Below, one piece after another: positions 7,770 to 16,488 of a stretch of DNA of 64,000 nt. A program made the translations under genes and the position numbers. Origin of the DNA: CAIUGU01 sp965279735 (GTDB lineage Bacteria > Pseudomonadota > Gammaproteobacteria > Steroidobacterales > Steroidobacteraceae); NCBI GenBank assembly GCA_965279735.1, contig OZ257260.1, positions 3,224,001 through 3,288,000 on the forward strand, written 5' to 3'. The notes below the pieces were generated by a model that saw only the letters and a list, made by a program, of their open reading frames with translations, had not been told where the DNA came from and ran no database searches. Every line of letters starts with the position of its first letter. Position 1 is the first letter of the stretch.

Positions 7770-10142
7770 GTGAACGAACACAGCACAGATCGAGCAAAGA
7801 CAAGTACCGTGTCGGATGACATGCTGATCATCCTGCCGGTGCGCAATCTCGTGCTCTTCCCCGGTGTGGTGAGCCCCGTGTCCATGAACCGGGAGCGCAC
7901 CATTGCCGGTGCGCAGGAAGCCGTGCGCAACGAGCGCAAGGTGGGCTTCCTGTTGCAGAAGGATCCGACCACCGATGACCCGACACCCGATGATCTGCAC
8001 AGGGTCGGTACCGTGGCCAATGTCCTGCGTTACGTGACGCAGGATGGCACGCATCACCTGGTGGTCCAGGGCGAGCGGCGCTTCCGCGTGCTCGATTTCC
8101 AGCCCGGCCTCACATTCATGCTGGCGCGTGTCGAATACCTCACCGAAACCGGAACGGCGACCAGTGAAGTGGAAGCCCGTACGCTGAACCTGAAGCGGCA
8201 GGCGAAGGACGCCATCAACCTACTGCCCCAGGCGCCCGGCGAACTCGCCAATGCCGTGCAGAGCATGGATTCGCCGTCGCTGCTTGCGGATCTCGTCGCC
8301 AGCTTCATGGACGTCAAGGGCCCTGAGAAGCAGCAGATCCTCGAGATGACCGATCTGCGCACACGACTCGACCGTGTATCCGAGCTGTTGTCGCACCGGA
8401 TCGAAGTTCTGAAACTGCAGCGGCAGATCGAAGACCAGACCCGCGGTGCAATTGATGAGCGGCAGAAGGAAGCGGTGCTGCGCGAGCAGATGCGCCAGAT
8501 TCAGAAGCAGCTCGGTGAGGACGGCACGTCTTCGGAAGAGCTTGCGGAGCTGAAGGAAGCACTCGACAAGGCCGGCTTGCCGGAAGAAGCCCTTGAGCAG
8601 GCGAAGAAAGAGCTCAAGCGGCTCGAGCGGATGCCCGATGCCAGCGGCGAGTACTCCATGCTGCGCACCTGGCTTGATCTCATGATCCAGTTGCCGTGGT
8701 CGAAGCTCGACAACGAAGCGATCGACATCGAGAACGCCCGTGCCGTGCTCGAGGCCGATCACTATGGCATCGGCAAAGTGAAGCGCCGCATTCTCGAATA
8801 CCTTGCGGTGCGCAAGCTCAATCCGCAGGGACGGAGTCCCATCCTGTGCTTCGTCGGTCCTCCCGGCGTCGGCAAGACTTCGCTTGGGCAAAGCATCGCG
8901 CGATCACTGGGCCTCAAGTTCGCGCGGGTGAGTCTCGGCGGTGTGCATGACGAAGCCGAAATCCGTGGCCACCGTCGTACGTACATCGGTGCGTTGCCGG
9001 GTAACATCATCCAGGCGTTACGCAAGACAGGCACACGTAATCCGGTGCTGATGCTGGATGAGATCGACAAGCTGGGTGCCGGTGTCCACGGCGATCCCTC
9101 ATCGGCGTTGCTCGAGGTGCTCGATCCGGAACAGAACAACACGTTCCGGGACAACTATCTCGGACTGCCGTTCGACCTGTCGAAGGTGCTGTTCATCGCG
9201 ACGGCCAACATGCTCGACACCATCCCCGGGCCGCTGCGGGATCGCATGGAGATCATCGAACTCACCGGTTACACGGAGGACGAGAAGGTCGAGATCGCGA
9301 AGCGTTACCTCTTGAAGCGGCAGCTTGAAGCCAATGGCTTGAAGCCGGAGCAGGCATTGATCATGCCGGCGGCTTTGCGGCAGCTCGTACGCGACTACAC
9401 GCGTGAAGCCGGCGTGCGAACGCTGGAACGGACCATCGGCGCGGTATTGCGCAACGTGGCGGTGCGGGTAGCCGAAGGGAAGATCACTGCAGGGACGGTC
9501 GATGTCGACGACCTGCACGGGATCCTCGGTGCAGCGCGTTTCGAGAGCGAGATTGCCCTGCGAACAAGCCTGCCGGGCGTAGCAACGGGTCTGGCGTGGA
9601 CCCCTGTCGGAGGCGACATTCTCTTCATCGAATCGACTCGCGTGCCGGGTAGCGGCAAGCTGATCCTCACGGGCCAGCTCGGTGATGTCATGAAGGAAAG
9701 CGCCCAGGCAGCCCTCTCGCTGGTGAAGTCGAAGGCGGAATTCCTGGGGATCGATCCCACGCTTTTCGACCGGAGTGACATCCACGTGCACGTTCCTGCG
9801 GGCGCTATCCCCAAGGATGGCCCGAGCGCTGGTGTGTCGATGTTCACCTCACTGGTTTCCCTGCTGACGGGCATCGAGGTCCATCACGAGGTCGCGATGA
9901 CGGGTGAGATCAGCCTGCGGGGCCTCGTGCTGCCGATCGGGGGAGTGAAGGAGAAATCCATCGCGGCCCATCGCGCCGGTATCCGCAAGGTGTTGCTGCC
10001 TGCGCGGAACCGCAAGGATCTCGAGGACGTGCCAGAGGGCGTGCGCAAGGATGTCCAGTTCATCTTCTGCGAACGCGTCGAGGACGTGCTGCGGGAAGCC
10101 CTGGGGCTGGAGCCCATCACTCCGTTGAGAGTGGCGAGCTAA
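7770..10142 (+). CDS. lon: ATP-dependent protease La
   Basis: Cytosolic AAA+ protease that degrades misfolded and selected regulatory proteins. The 790 residues comprise the Lon substrate-binding N-domain (MLIILPVRNLVLFPGVV), a coiled-coil segment and the AAA+ module. The latter has Walker A GPPGVGKT near 365 and Walker B VLMLDEIDK. The C-terminal protease has catalytic serine in PKDGPSAG (about 686) and lysine in GGVKEKSIAA (about 729). A GTG at 7770 is preferred because a GTGGGA lies six bases upstream; an in-frame GTG at 7758 is the alternative. Probably heat-induced together with hsp20. Confidence 0.96.
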   Translation: MNEHSTDRAKTSTVSDDMLIILPVRNLVLFPGVVSPVSMNRERTIAGAQEAVRNERKVGFLLQKDPTTDDPTPDDLHRVGTVANVLRYVTQDGTHHLVVQGERRFRVLDFQPGLTFMLARVEYLTETGTATSEVEARTLNLKRQAKDAINLLPQAPGELANAVQSMDSPSLLADLVASFMDVKGPEKQQILEMTDLRTRLDRVSELLSHRIEVLKLQRQIEDQTRGAIDERQKEAVLREQMRQIQKQLGEDGTSSEELAELKEALDKAGLPEEALEQAKKELKRLERMPDASGEYSMLRTWLDLMIQLPWSKLDNEAIDIENARAVLEADHYGIGKVKRRILEYLAVRKLNPQGRSPILCFVGPPGVGKTSLGQSIARSLGLKFARVSLGGVHDEAEIRGHRRTYIGALPGNIIQALRKTGTRNPVLMLDEIDKLGAGVHGDPSSALLEVLDPEQNNTFRDNYLGLPFDLSKVLFIATANMLDTIPGPLRDRMEIIELTGYTEDEKVEIAKRYLLKRQLEANGLKPEQALIMPAALRQLVRDYTREAGVRTLERTIGAVLRNVAVRVAEGKITAGTVDVDDLHGILGAARFESEIALRTSLPGVATGLAWTPVGGDILFIESTRVPGSGKLILTGQLGDVMKESAQAALSLVKSKAEFLGIDPTLFDRSDIHVHVPAGAIPKDGPSAGVSMFTSLVSLLTGIEVHHEVAMTGEISLRGLVLPIGGVKEKSIAAHRAGIRKVLLPARNRKDLEDVPEGVRKDVQFIFCERVEDVLREALGLEPITPLRVAS

Positions 10143-10143
10143 T

Positions 10144-10406
10144 CCTCACCCACTCCGTTTCCCTCTCCAACTGGAGAGGGGGATGGACCTCACCCACTGC
10201 GTTTCCCTCTCCTCCAGGAGAGGGGGTTGGAGTTACCTCTCCCGATTGGGAGAGGTCGCACGGAGTGCGGGTGAGGGCCTCACCCACTGCGTTTCCCTCT
10301 CCCAATGGGAGAGGGCATCGACCCCCTCTCCCGTTGGGAGAGGGTTGGGGTGAGGGGATCATCACCTCTCCCGCTGGGAGAGGTCGCGCGGCGTGCGGGT
10401 GAGGGC
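10144..10406. repeat. Array of six REP-like hairpins
   Basis: The 314-bp gap between lon and the next gene is filled by six short palindromes with arms CCCTCTCC/GGAGAGGG or ACCTCTCCC/GGGAGAGGT around 3-5 variable bases. Connecting segments are shared (CTCACCCACTGCGTTTCCC three times with one variant; GTGCGGGTGAGGGC twice). Unit spacing is about 35-50 bp. It resembles BIME-type REP clusters that sit at transcript ends and may terminate lon. No transposase is near. Confidence 0.8.
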
Positions 10407-10456
10407 AAATCCGGGCGGCAGGTACAATGCCTGCCTGTCACTACGGAACACGCTGC

Positions 10457-11218
10457 ATGACCCGCCCCACCCGCCAGCTACTGGTCCTCGTCGCCCTCAT
10501 CGCGACGATCGCAATGAATGCCGCCGCCAACCTGTTGCCCCTGAACGGCCGCAACACCGGCGAGATCGCCAACCAGTTCATGATCTTCATTACGCCGGCG
10601 GGCTATGTCTTTTCGATCTGGAGCCTGATCTATGTGGGGCTGATCGCTTATGCGGTCTACCAGCTCACCCCCGCCGGTCGCCGCTCAGTCCGGGTACAGC
10701 GAATTTCACTGCTCTTTGTAGTGAGCTGTATTGCCAACATGGTGTGGCTCGAGCTCTGGCACTACGGCTACTACGTGTGGACGCTGGCCGCGATGCTGAC
10801 TTTGCTCGCATCGCTGGTATGCATCTACCTGCTATTGCGTGCCTCCCCCGCCATTTCGCAGGCCGAGAAATGGTGCGTGGACTACCCGTTCAGTCTCTAC
10901 GTCGGTTGGGTGACCGTCGCTACGCTCGTCAACCTTAGCGTGGTGCTGGACGTTCTCGGTGCCCGTCCATTCGGCATGATGGCTGCCACCTGGGCCATTG
11001 TGATGATCGCCCTTGCTGCAACCATCGCGCTCCTCATCGGCTTTCGGCGCAAGGATGCGATTTATCTCGCTGTAGTTGCCTGGGCGCTCGAAGGCATCGC
11101 ACTGAAAGCGGGACAGCCGGCGAATGTCGTCACCGCTGCGTGGGTCGGCACAATTGCCGTAGCCCTCTACACGCTCTGGATCCTGCGCTCACGCATGCGT
11201 AACCCGGCGAGTCGCTAG
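10457..11218 (+). CDS. TspO/MBR-related tryptophan-rich membrane protein
   Basis: A 253-residue integral membrane protein with about seven to eight hydrophobic helices. The block FITPAGYVFSIWSLIYVGLIAYAVYQL is the characteristic PxxxFxxIWxLIY segment of TspO/MBR-like proteins, and MVWLELWHYGYYVWTL is the tryptophan-rich helix. It is longer than classical five-helix TspO (~160 aa), so it belongs to the extended TspO-like branch. Ligand unknown; porphyrin or isoprenoid-like ligands are only known for true TspO. The ATG at 10457 removes a non-homologous 10-residue extension. Monocistronic, behind the hairpin array. Confidence 0.8.
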   Translation: MTRPTRQLLVLVALIATIAMNAAANLLPLNGRNTGEIANQFMIFITPAGYVFSIWSLIYVGLIAYAVYQLTPAGRRSVRVQRISLLFVVSCIANMVWLELWHYGYYVWTLAAMLTLLASLVCIYLLLRASPAISQAEKWCVDYPFSLYVGWVTVATLVNLSVVLDVLGARPFGMMAATWAIVMIALAATIALLIGFRRKDAIYLAVVAWALEGIALKAGQPANVVTAAWVGTIAVALYTLWILRSRMRNPASR

Positions 11219-11325
11219 CGCGCTCCGATTGGCGGTGGCTTGTCCGTCAACGGCGGACGCGTCGCACAGGGTGTCGGCTTCCATTCCGGCTCGCGCTCCT
11301 TCCGGAAATGCCCCCCGTTCAATCG

Positions 11326-12522
11326 TTATAGTTTCAAGGAAGGATCGACTTCCCTGGCCCACGCGAGCAGTCCGCCTTCCAGCTGGATGGGAGCGTTGAT
11401 GCCTGCACTCACCGCCGCGTTGCAGGCGGCCAGGCTCCGGCCACCTCCACGGCACATGAAGACCGCGATCCGATCGACGGGAATCTCGGCGATGCGTGCA
11501 GCCACGTCATTCACCGGAATGTTGCGGGCACCCGCAAGATGGCCCATTGCAAACTCGTTTGGTTCACGCACATCGATGATGACGAGCCCGGAGGGCGATG
11601 CCGCCATGAGCTCATTGAGTTCTCGCGGGTGCAGCTTGCGGATGCCCTTGGACATGCGATCAAGATCGCGGGGTTCAGTGATCGTCGTATGATCTCCGCA
11701 CACGGCGCAGTCGGGGCGGCGCTTGAACGAGAACTCGCGGAAGCGCATGTCCAGCGCATCGTAGGTCAGGAGACGCCCCAACAGTGGCTCGCCGATGCCG
11801 AGAACCAGCTTGATCGCTTCGGTCGCCTGCAAAGTGCCGAGCACACCGGGCAGCACGCCGAGCACGCCTGCTTCGGCACAGTTCGGAATCTCGGTCGACG
11901 GCACGGGGAACAGACACCGATAGCACGGACCGCGGCCGGGGACATACGTCATCGCCTGCCCTTCGAAGCGATGAATCGCGGCGGAGACGAGCGGCTTACC
12001 CAAGAGCACACAAGCATCGTTGACAAGGTAACGCGTGCCGATGCGATCGGTCCCGTCCAGGATGAGGTCGTAACCAGCGAAAATCTCACGCACGTTTTTC
12101 GCGTTGAGTTCGACGGCGTGCACGACGAGCTCGAGATCCGGATTCAACGCAATGAGACGATCACGCGCCGCTGCCGTCTTGGGACGACCGACGTCGGCGG
12201 TCGAGTAGAGCACCTGGCGTTGCAGGTTGGTGAGATCCACCGAATCGCAATCGATCAGCCCCAGCGTACCGATGCCGGACGCGGCGAGATAGAGCGCGGA
12301 AGGCGACCCAAGCCCGCCCGCGCCCACGATCAACACGCGAGCTGCCTTCAGTTTCTCCTGACCCTGGACGCCGATCTCGCTGAGCACGAGGTGGCGTTGA
12401 TAGCGGGCAGTTTCGGCCGGCGTGAGTGTGCTCAAGCTTTCAGGAACCTCAGGTTTGATCCACCCCGGTTTCCGGAATGGCGCGGGATAGGCAGTGTACT
12501 TGATGTATGCCGCGCGCTTCAT
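11326..12522 (-). CDS. moeB: MoeB/ThiF-type adenylyltransferase fused to a rhodanese domain
   Basis: Activates a ubiquitin-like sulfur carrier at its C-terminal Gly-Gly and can load sulfur on it. In the 398 residues, an E1-like nucleotide-binding domain has GAGGLGSP at 68-74 and the catalytic-type cysteine C215 in IPNCAEAGVLG. A structural zinc site is formed by C200/C203 and C272/C275. A C-terminal rhodanese domain (about 290-398) has active-site C357 in MCRGGGRS. The start at MKRAAYIKY (12522) excludes a long spurious extension. A MoaD-like carrier (13545-13811) lies upstream on the same strand, separated only by an oppositely oriented gene. Confidence 0.92.
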   Translation of the reverse strand: MKRAAYIKYTAYPAPFRKPGWIKPEVPESLSTLTPAETARYQRHLVLSEIGVQGQEKLKAARVLIVGAGGLGSPSALYLAASGIGTLGLIDCDSVDLTNLQRQVLYSTADVGRPKTAAARDRLIALNPDLELVVHAVELNAKNVREIFAGYDLILDGTDRIGTRYLVNDACVLLGKPLVSAAIHRFEGQAMTYVPGRGPCYRCLFPVPSTEIPNCAEAGVLGVLPGVLGTLQATEAIKLVLGIGEPLLGRLLTYDALDMRFREFSFKRRPDCAVCGDHTTITEPRDLDRMSKGIRKLHPRELNELMAASPSGLVIIDVREPNEFAMGHLAGARNIPVNDVAARIAEIPVDRIAVFMCRGGGRSLAACNAAVSAGINAPIQLEGGLLAWAREVDPSLKL

Positions 12523-12564
12523 GCGGGCGTATAACGGCAGGCAGCATTCAAGCGGGGGAACACC

Positions 12565-13548
12565 ATGAATCGCAGGGCACATCTCAAGGCGTTGCTTGCA
12601 GGTGGGGCGGTGCTCGCCTCTTCTCCCTAGGCACTCGTCGGTTGCAGTCGCGAAAATGCTCCACCCGCGTTGCAGCCCAGCAATGACATTCGATTGAAGG
12701 TCGGTGTCCAGCTTTTCATGGTGAGGGACCTCCTGCAGAAAGACATCCGCGGCACGCTCACCGCGCTTTCGACAATGGGCTTCTCCGAACTCGAGATGTT
12801 CGGCTTCGGAGGCGGTTCGGTGTTCATCGAAGATCCCTTCTTCGGCCTGAAACTGCCCGAGTTCAAACAGTTGATCGGGGATCTCGGGCTCACGATTCCG
12901 ACCGTCCACTATTCCGGCAATGCGGAACAGGTTCCGCAGAACGCTGCCCTGGCCCTGGAGATTGGCGCTGGCCATCTGATCCAGGCCATGGCACCCGATT
13001 TCATTCGCAGGACCCCGGAGGGTGCCGTGGTGTCCGGCGTGAAGGATGCCGACCAGATGCGGAGTATCGCCGCCAATCTCAATGCATTGGGCACTGCCTG
13101 CAAGGCGAGCGGTATCGGCTTCGCATATCACAACCATCACATGGAGTTCGCGCAGCTGGGGGACGTGCGGGGTTATGACATCCTGCTTGCCGAGACGGAT
13201 CCGGCGCTCGTGCAGATGGAGCTGGATATCGGCTGGGCCAGGGCCGCGGGAGTCGACGGGGCGGACTATCTCGAGCGCTTCCCTACCCGCTTCATCGCGT
13301 GCCATCTCAAGGATTTCAATCCCGCCATTCCGTTGCCCGCCGCTTCGGCAAGCGCGCCGATACCGGAGATGATCCAGATGGTGACTCCGGGCGAGGGTGT
13401 GGTCGATTTTGGAAGAACGCTCGCCGTCATGCGCAAGAACGGCATCCAGCACGGCTATATCGAAGTGGATCTGCCGCAGGGTGATCCGCTGGATGTGTGT
13501 CGTCGCGGTTACGACAGTCTTATCGCCACGCTAGCAAAACCAGGCTAG
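12565..13548 (+). pseudogene. Sugar phosphate isomerase/epimerase with in-frame amber codon in the lipoprotein signal
   Basis: From 12670 onward the frame encodes a complete TIM-barrel AP-endonuclease-2-like isomerase/epimerase. Its features are VGVQLFMVRDLL, a mid-protein AYHNHHMEF metal region, QMELDIGWARAAGVD, CHLKDFNP and GYIEVDLPQGDPLDVC. Upstream in the same frame the ATG at 12565 begins a signal: MNRRAHLKALLAGGAVLASSP, then TAG at 12628-12630, then ALVGCS. LVGC is a lipobox. The amber codon thus interrupts an export signal between its twin-arginine-like start and the lipid-accepting cysteine. Either the exported form is lost or an internal start makes a cytosolic enzyme. The 3' end overlaps the convergent moaD-like gene by 4 bp. 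Confidence 0.75.
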
Positions 13549-13811
13549 CCGCCGCTCAACGCGCAGATGAGATGGACTTCATCGCCGTTGCGGACGGGGG
13601 CGGTGAGCTCGCTGGCTGCCTCGGTGTTCACGAACAAGCGGATATGGGGGCGAATCCGCTCTTGTTCGTCGATCATGCGGAACCGCATTCCGGGGTAACG
13701 GCCTTCCAGGTCCGCCAGTACTTCCGTCAGCGTGCCGCCCTGCGCCTTTACGCTCGCAGCACCTTGCGTATAGGAACGGAGTGGACTCGCGATGCGGACA
13801 GTGCAGCCCAT
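13545..13811 (-). CDS. MoaD/ThiS-like ubiquitin-fold sulfur carrier
   Basis: An 88-residue beta-grasp protein ending in Ser-Gly-Gly, the terminus that MoeB-like enzymes adenylate and thiocarboxylate. The segment VRNGDEVHLICALSGG is the typical carrier end. No moaE, moaA, thiG or cysM-like gene is in the window, so the recipient pathway (molybdopterin, cysteine or other) is undetermined. It starts 8 bp after the BNR-repeat gene, with which it probably forms a transcription unit. The MoeB-rhodanese gene lies 1 kb downstream on the same strand. Confidence 0.85.
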   Translation of the reverse strand: MGCTVRIASPLRSYTQGAASVKAQGGTLTEVLADLEGRYPGMRFRMIDEQERIRPHIRLFVNTEAASELTAPVRNGDEVHLICALSGG

Positions 13812-13819
13812 TTCGTGAT

Positions 13820-14929
13820 TCAGCCTGCGTAGGTAACCGAATAGATTTCCGGCAAGTGGGCGGCGATCGCGCGCCAGCTTTCACCTTCGTTCGTGCTCGC
13901 CCAGACTTCGCCACCCGTGGTCCCGAAGTAGAGTCCGGCTCGTGGCTGGTCGTCGGCACACATGGCCTGCCGGACAACGGTCAACCAGGCCTGCGAACGC
14001 GGCAACCCCTTGTCGAGGCGCTGCCATGACTTGCCCGCATTGCGCGTCACATATACCGCGGGCCTGCCATCAATGGCGGTGCGAGGCCAGACGCTCGTGC
14101 CATCCATCGGAAACACCCAGGCCGTGTCAGGATCACGAGGATGCACGACGATCGGAAAACCGATGTCGCCGATCTTCTTCGGCATGTTGAGGCCGATGCG
14201 GACCCAGCGCCGCGCCGGGCGGTCCAGGCGATAGCTGCCGCAATGATTCTGCTGGTACAACCGGTCCGGCTGCAGTGGATGCATGACGACGCAATGGGGA
14301 TCGTGCCCGTAGGGAACATCCGCATCAGGCATGAAGTCCGCTGCCACGCCTTCGTTGATGGGGGCCCAGCTGCTGCCACCATCCGTTGATTCGAACGTTC
14401 CACCGATCGAGATACTGAGGTAAAGGTGCCGGGGATAGCGTGGATCCACGAGGATGGAATGGAGCAACTCGCCATCAGGTGTCCCGAAAGCAGCCCATTT
14501 CGGACGTTCGGGGTGATCGTTGAACCCTGCCACAGGTTCCCAACGATCGCCGCCGTCGTCCGACCTGAACAATCCTGCCGGTGAGCTGCCCGCGTACCAG
14601 CTGCCTTTCTCGCTGGCGTGCCCCGGCGTCAGCCAGAACACCTTGTCCACAGCGCGGGGTGTTTCACCTTCAGCGGCTTTGCGAAATGCCGGAGGTTGCG
14701 AAGCTTCCTTCCACGTCCTGCCTCGATCGATGGACCGGAACACCGTCGGACCCAGATGCCCGGTCTTCGCGGCCATCAAGAGGGCTTTTGGCGCGCGCGG
14801 GTCCTGGACGATGTGATGAACGATATGGCCGAGAAACTGCGGCCCGACGACTTTCCAGCTCCGTCGCCGTGCATCGGGACGCAACTGAAAAGCGCCTTTT
14901 CGAGTGCCGATCCAGAGTGTGCCGGGCAT
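13820..14929 (-). CDS. BNR/Asp-box beta-propeller protein
   Basis: A 369-residue protein built from repeated sialidase-type Asp-boxes: SIDRGRTW (about 65), SDDGGDRW, STDGGSSW, TRNAGKSW and STNEGESW near the C-terminus. These mark successive blades of a propeller. It begins MPGTLWIGTRKGAFQL with no signal peptide, so it should be cytosolic. The catalytic arginine triad of sialidases is not evident; family members are annotated as exo-alpha-sialidase or glycosyl hydrolase only by repeat similarity. A stable link to the MoaD-like gene (8 bp downstream) is notable, but its function is unknown. Confidence 0.85.
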   Translation of the reverse strand: MPGTLWIGTRKGAFQLRPDARRRSWKVVGPQFLGHIVHHIVQDPRAPKALLMAAKTGHLGPTVFRSIDRGRTWKEASQPPAFRKAAEGETPRAVDKVFWLTPGHASEKGSWYAGSSPAGLFRSDDGGDRWEPVAGFNDHPERPKWAAFGTPDGELLHSILVDPRYPRHLYLSISIGGTFESTDGGSSWAPINEGVAADFMPDADVPYGHDPHCVVMHPLQPDRLYQQNHCGSYRLDRPARRWVRIGLNMPKKIGDIGFPIVVHPRDPDTAWVFPMDGTSVWPRTAIDGRPAVYVTRNAGKSWQRLDKGLPRSQAWLTVVRQAMCADDQPRAGLYFGTTGGEVWASTNEGESWRAIAAHLPEIYSVTYAG

Positions 14930-15022
14930 GATTGCTTCCCTTCAACGCCAAATGGTTTCTCTAGTCGCGAAGAACAGCCTCATTTCGACATCGATTTCCC
15001 GGTTGCACGGGGGTGGGGAATT

Positions 15023-15643
15023 TCAGCTCAAACCCACATCGATGTATTTCCTGAAGCCGGGGCGCTCGCAGATCGCGGCGTACCATCGTTCCACCTTGGG
15101 AAAGTATTCGCGCCGGATGGGGAGTGCGAACCAGCGATGGACGAAGATGCCGAGAGCGATATCGGCAACGGTGAAGCGTTCGCCGCCAAGATACGTGCTA
15201 GTAGGCAGCCCTTGATCGAGCAGCTGCATTGCAGTGGCCATCCGGTCGCGTGAAGCCGTGATCAGTTCCAGATCCCGCTTCTCTTCGGGGGTACGGATTA
15301 GTTGATAGAACAACGGCCGCAATGCAGGCGCCAGGACGGCGAGTTGCCAGTCCATCCATCGTTCACCGAGCGTGCGCTTGAACGGATCGGGTTCCCACAA
15401 AGTGTCCGCTCCATAGCGGCAGGCCATGTAACGCAGGATCGTGTTCGACTCCCAGATCACGGCATCGCCATCGATCACGGTCGGGACCAGGCCGTTCGGA
15501 TTGAGCTTGAGATACCGCTCCGAATCGTTGCCGCCGAAACTCCCGCCCAGGTCTTCACGCGTGTAGGGGAGCGCAAGCTCTTCGCAGGCCCATAACACTT
15601 TCTGGACGTTGCCGGAATCAATCCGGCCGATGATGTGCAGCAT
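15023..15643 (-). CDS. Glutathione S-transferase family protein
   Basis: A 206-residue GST with an N-terminal thioredoxin-like domain (IIGRIDSGNVQKVLWACEELALPYTRED) and a helical C-terminal domain from about residue 88. The likely catalytic residue is S10 in the DSGNVQKV segment. LVPTVIDGDAVIWESNTILRYM is the glutathione-binding cis-Pro and ESxxI region. The start MLHIIGR at 15643 is preferred; 41 further upstream in-frame residues derive from the coding region of the MobA-like gene. The two genes overlap by 26 bp, so translation is coupled. Confidence 0.92.
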   Translation of the reverse strand: MLHIIGRIDSGNVQKVLWACEELALPYTREDLGGSFGGNDSERYLKLNPNGLVPTVIDGDAVIWESNTILRYMACRYGADTLWEPDPFKRTLGERWMDWQLAVLAPALRPLFYQLIRTPEEKRDLELITASRDRMATAMQLLDQGLPTSTYLGGERFTVADIALGIFVHRWFALPIRREYFPKVERWYAAICERPGFRKYIDVGLS

Positions 15644-16430
15644 GCGTTTTCTCGTCTTCGCTTGAATTTTCGCCTTCGGCCAGTTCGAGCCCCGAAGGCA
15701 GCAGCCAGGTTTCGGCGCTCCAGTCAGGGCCGCCCGCTTCTTCTGCATCCGGGTCGTTGAGCGCATTCAGGCGTTCCAGGTCTTCCGGGGTGTCGATATC
15801 GACGGCCGCATTCGGCATGGGGACATGGACCAGCCGCGCGGCGTGCCGTTGCAGGATCTGCTTCGCCCCTTTATCACCACGGATCTGCGCGAGTTCCTGG
15901 AAACACCAGCGCGGAAAAATGGCAGGGACACCGGCAGCCTGCTGGTAAAGGGCTGACGCGATCACTGTTTCCTGGCCTTTCCAGGTCGCAGCGAGACGCC
16001 GCAGGTCCTCTGCCGTAACAGCCACCTGGTCGCCCAGCAGCAGAAGCACCGCTTCGCAGGCAGGTGGCAAGGCGGCAATTCCGGCACGAATCGAGGCGCC
16101 CAAACCTTCTTCCCAGCGACGGTTGACCACCGTACTGACACCCATGCGTGCAAGCATCGGCATGGTCTCGCTGGCTGCGGAGCCGACGACCACCGTAACG
16201 GCCTGGCCCGCTACCGAGACCGCATTGGCAACGACCAGCTGCAAAGCCGGCCTGCCGCGGACACGCGCCAGCTGCTTCGGGCTGCCGAGACGAGTCGAAG
16301 CCCCGGCGGCCAGCACGAGAATATGAAACCCGGGGGTGCCGGGTGCGCTCAGGTCCGTCAAGAAACCCCCCGTTGAGATCGAGTGCGAGAGCCCAGATTC
16401 TACGGGAACGCCCGAGGCTGCACGAGGCAT
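15618..16430 (-). CDS. MobA-like nucleotidyltransferase (MocA/COG2068 type)
   Basis: An NTP-transferase with the signature LVLAAGASTRLGSPKQL about 40 residues after the listed start, then LLLLGDQVAVTAEDL with the metal-binding aspartate, and VPAIFPRWCFQEL. Related enzymes attach CMP or GMP to molybdopterin (MocA/MobA). The nearby MoeB and MoaD-like genes make cofactor or sulfur-carrier chemistry plausible but do not prove it. The start is uncertain: ATG 16430 gives 270 aa, longer than the ~200 aa norm, and a TTG near 16360 would fit better. It overlaps the GST gene by 26 bp and is divergent from def. Confidence 0.8.
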   Translation of the reverse strand: MPRAASGVPVESGLSHSISTGGFLTDLSAPGTPGFHILVLAAGASTRLGSPKQLARVRGRPALQLVVANAVSVAGQAVTVVVGSAASETMPMLARMGVSTVVNRRWEEGLGASIRAGIAALPPACEAVLLLLGDQVAVTAEDLRRLAATWKGQETVIASALYQQAAGVPAIFPRWCFQELAQIRGDKGAKQILQRHAARLVHVPMPNAAVDIDTPEDLERLNALNDPDAEEAGGPDWSAETWLLPSGLELAEGENSSEDEKTHAAHHRPD

Positions 16431-16488
16431 CGGCTGATGGTGCAAAATGCCGGGCAGGATCTTGTTGAATCTCCAGGAAGACCGACCG

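Noticed and set aside
10144..10406. CRISPR array
   Set aside because: The repeated units are palindromes with 3-5 variable bases, not 20-40-bp repeats with unique spacers of even length, and there are no cas genes.
11326..13452. A 708-residue minus-strand fusion upstream of MoeB
   Set aside because: The N-terminal ~310 residues are antisense to the well-supported sugar isomerase frame, and MoeB homology begins at 12522.
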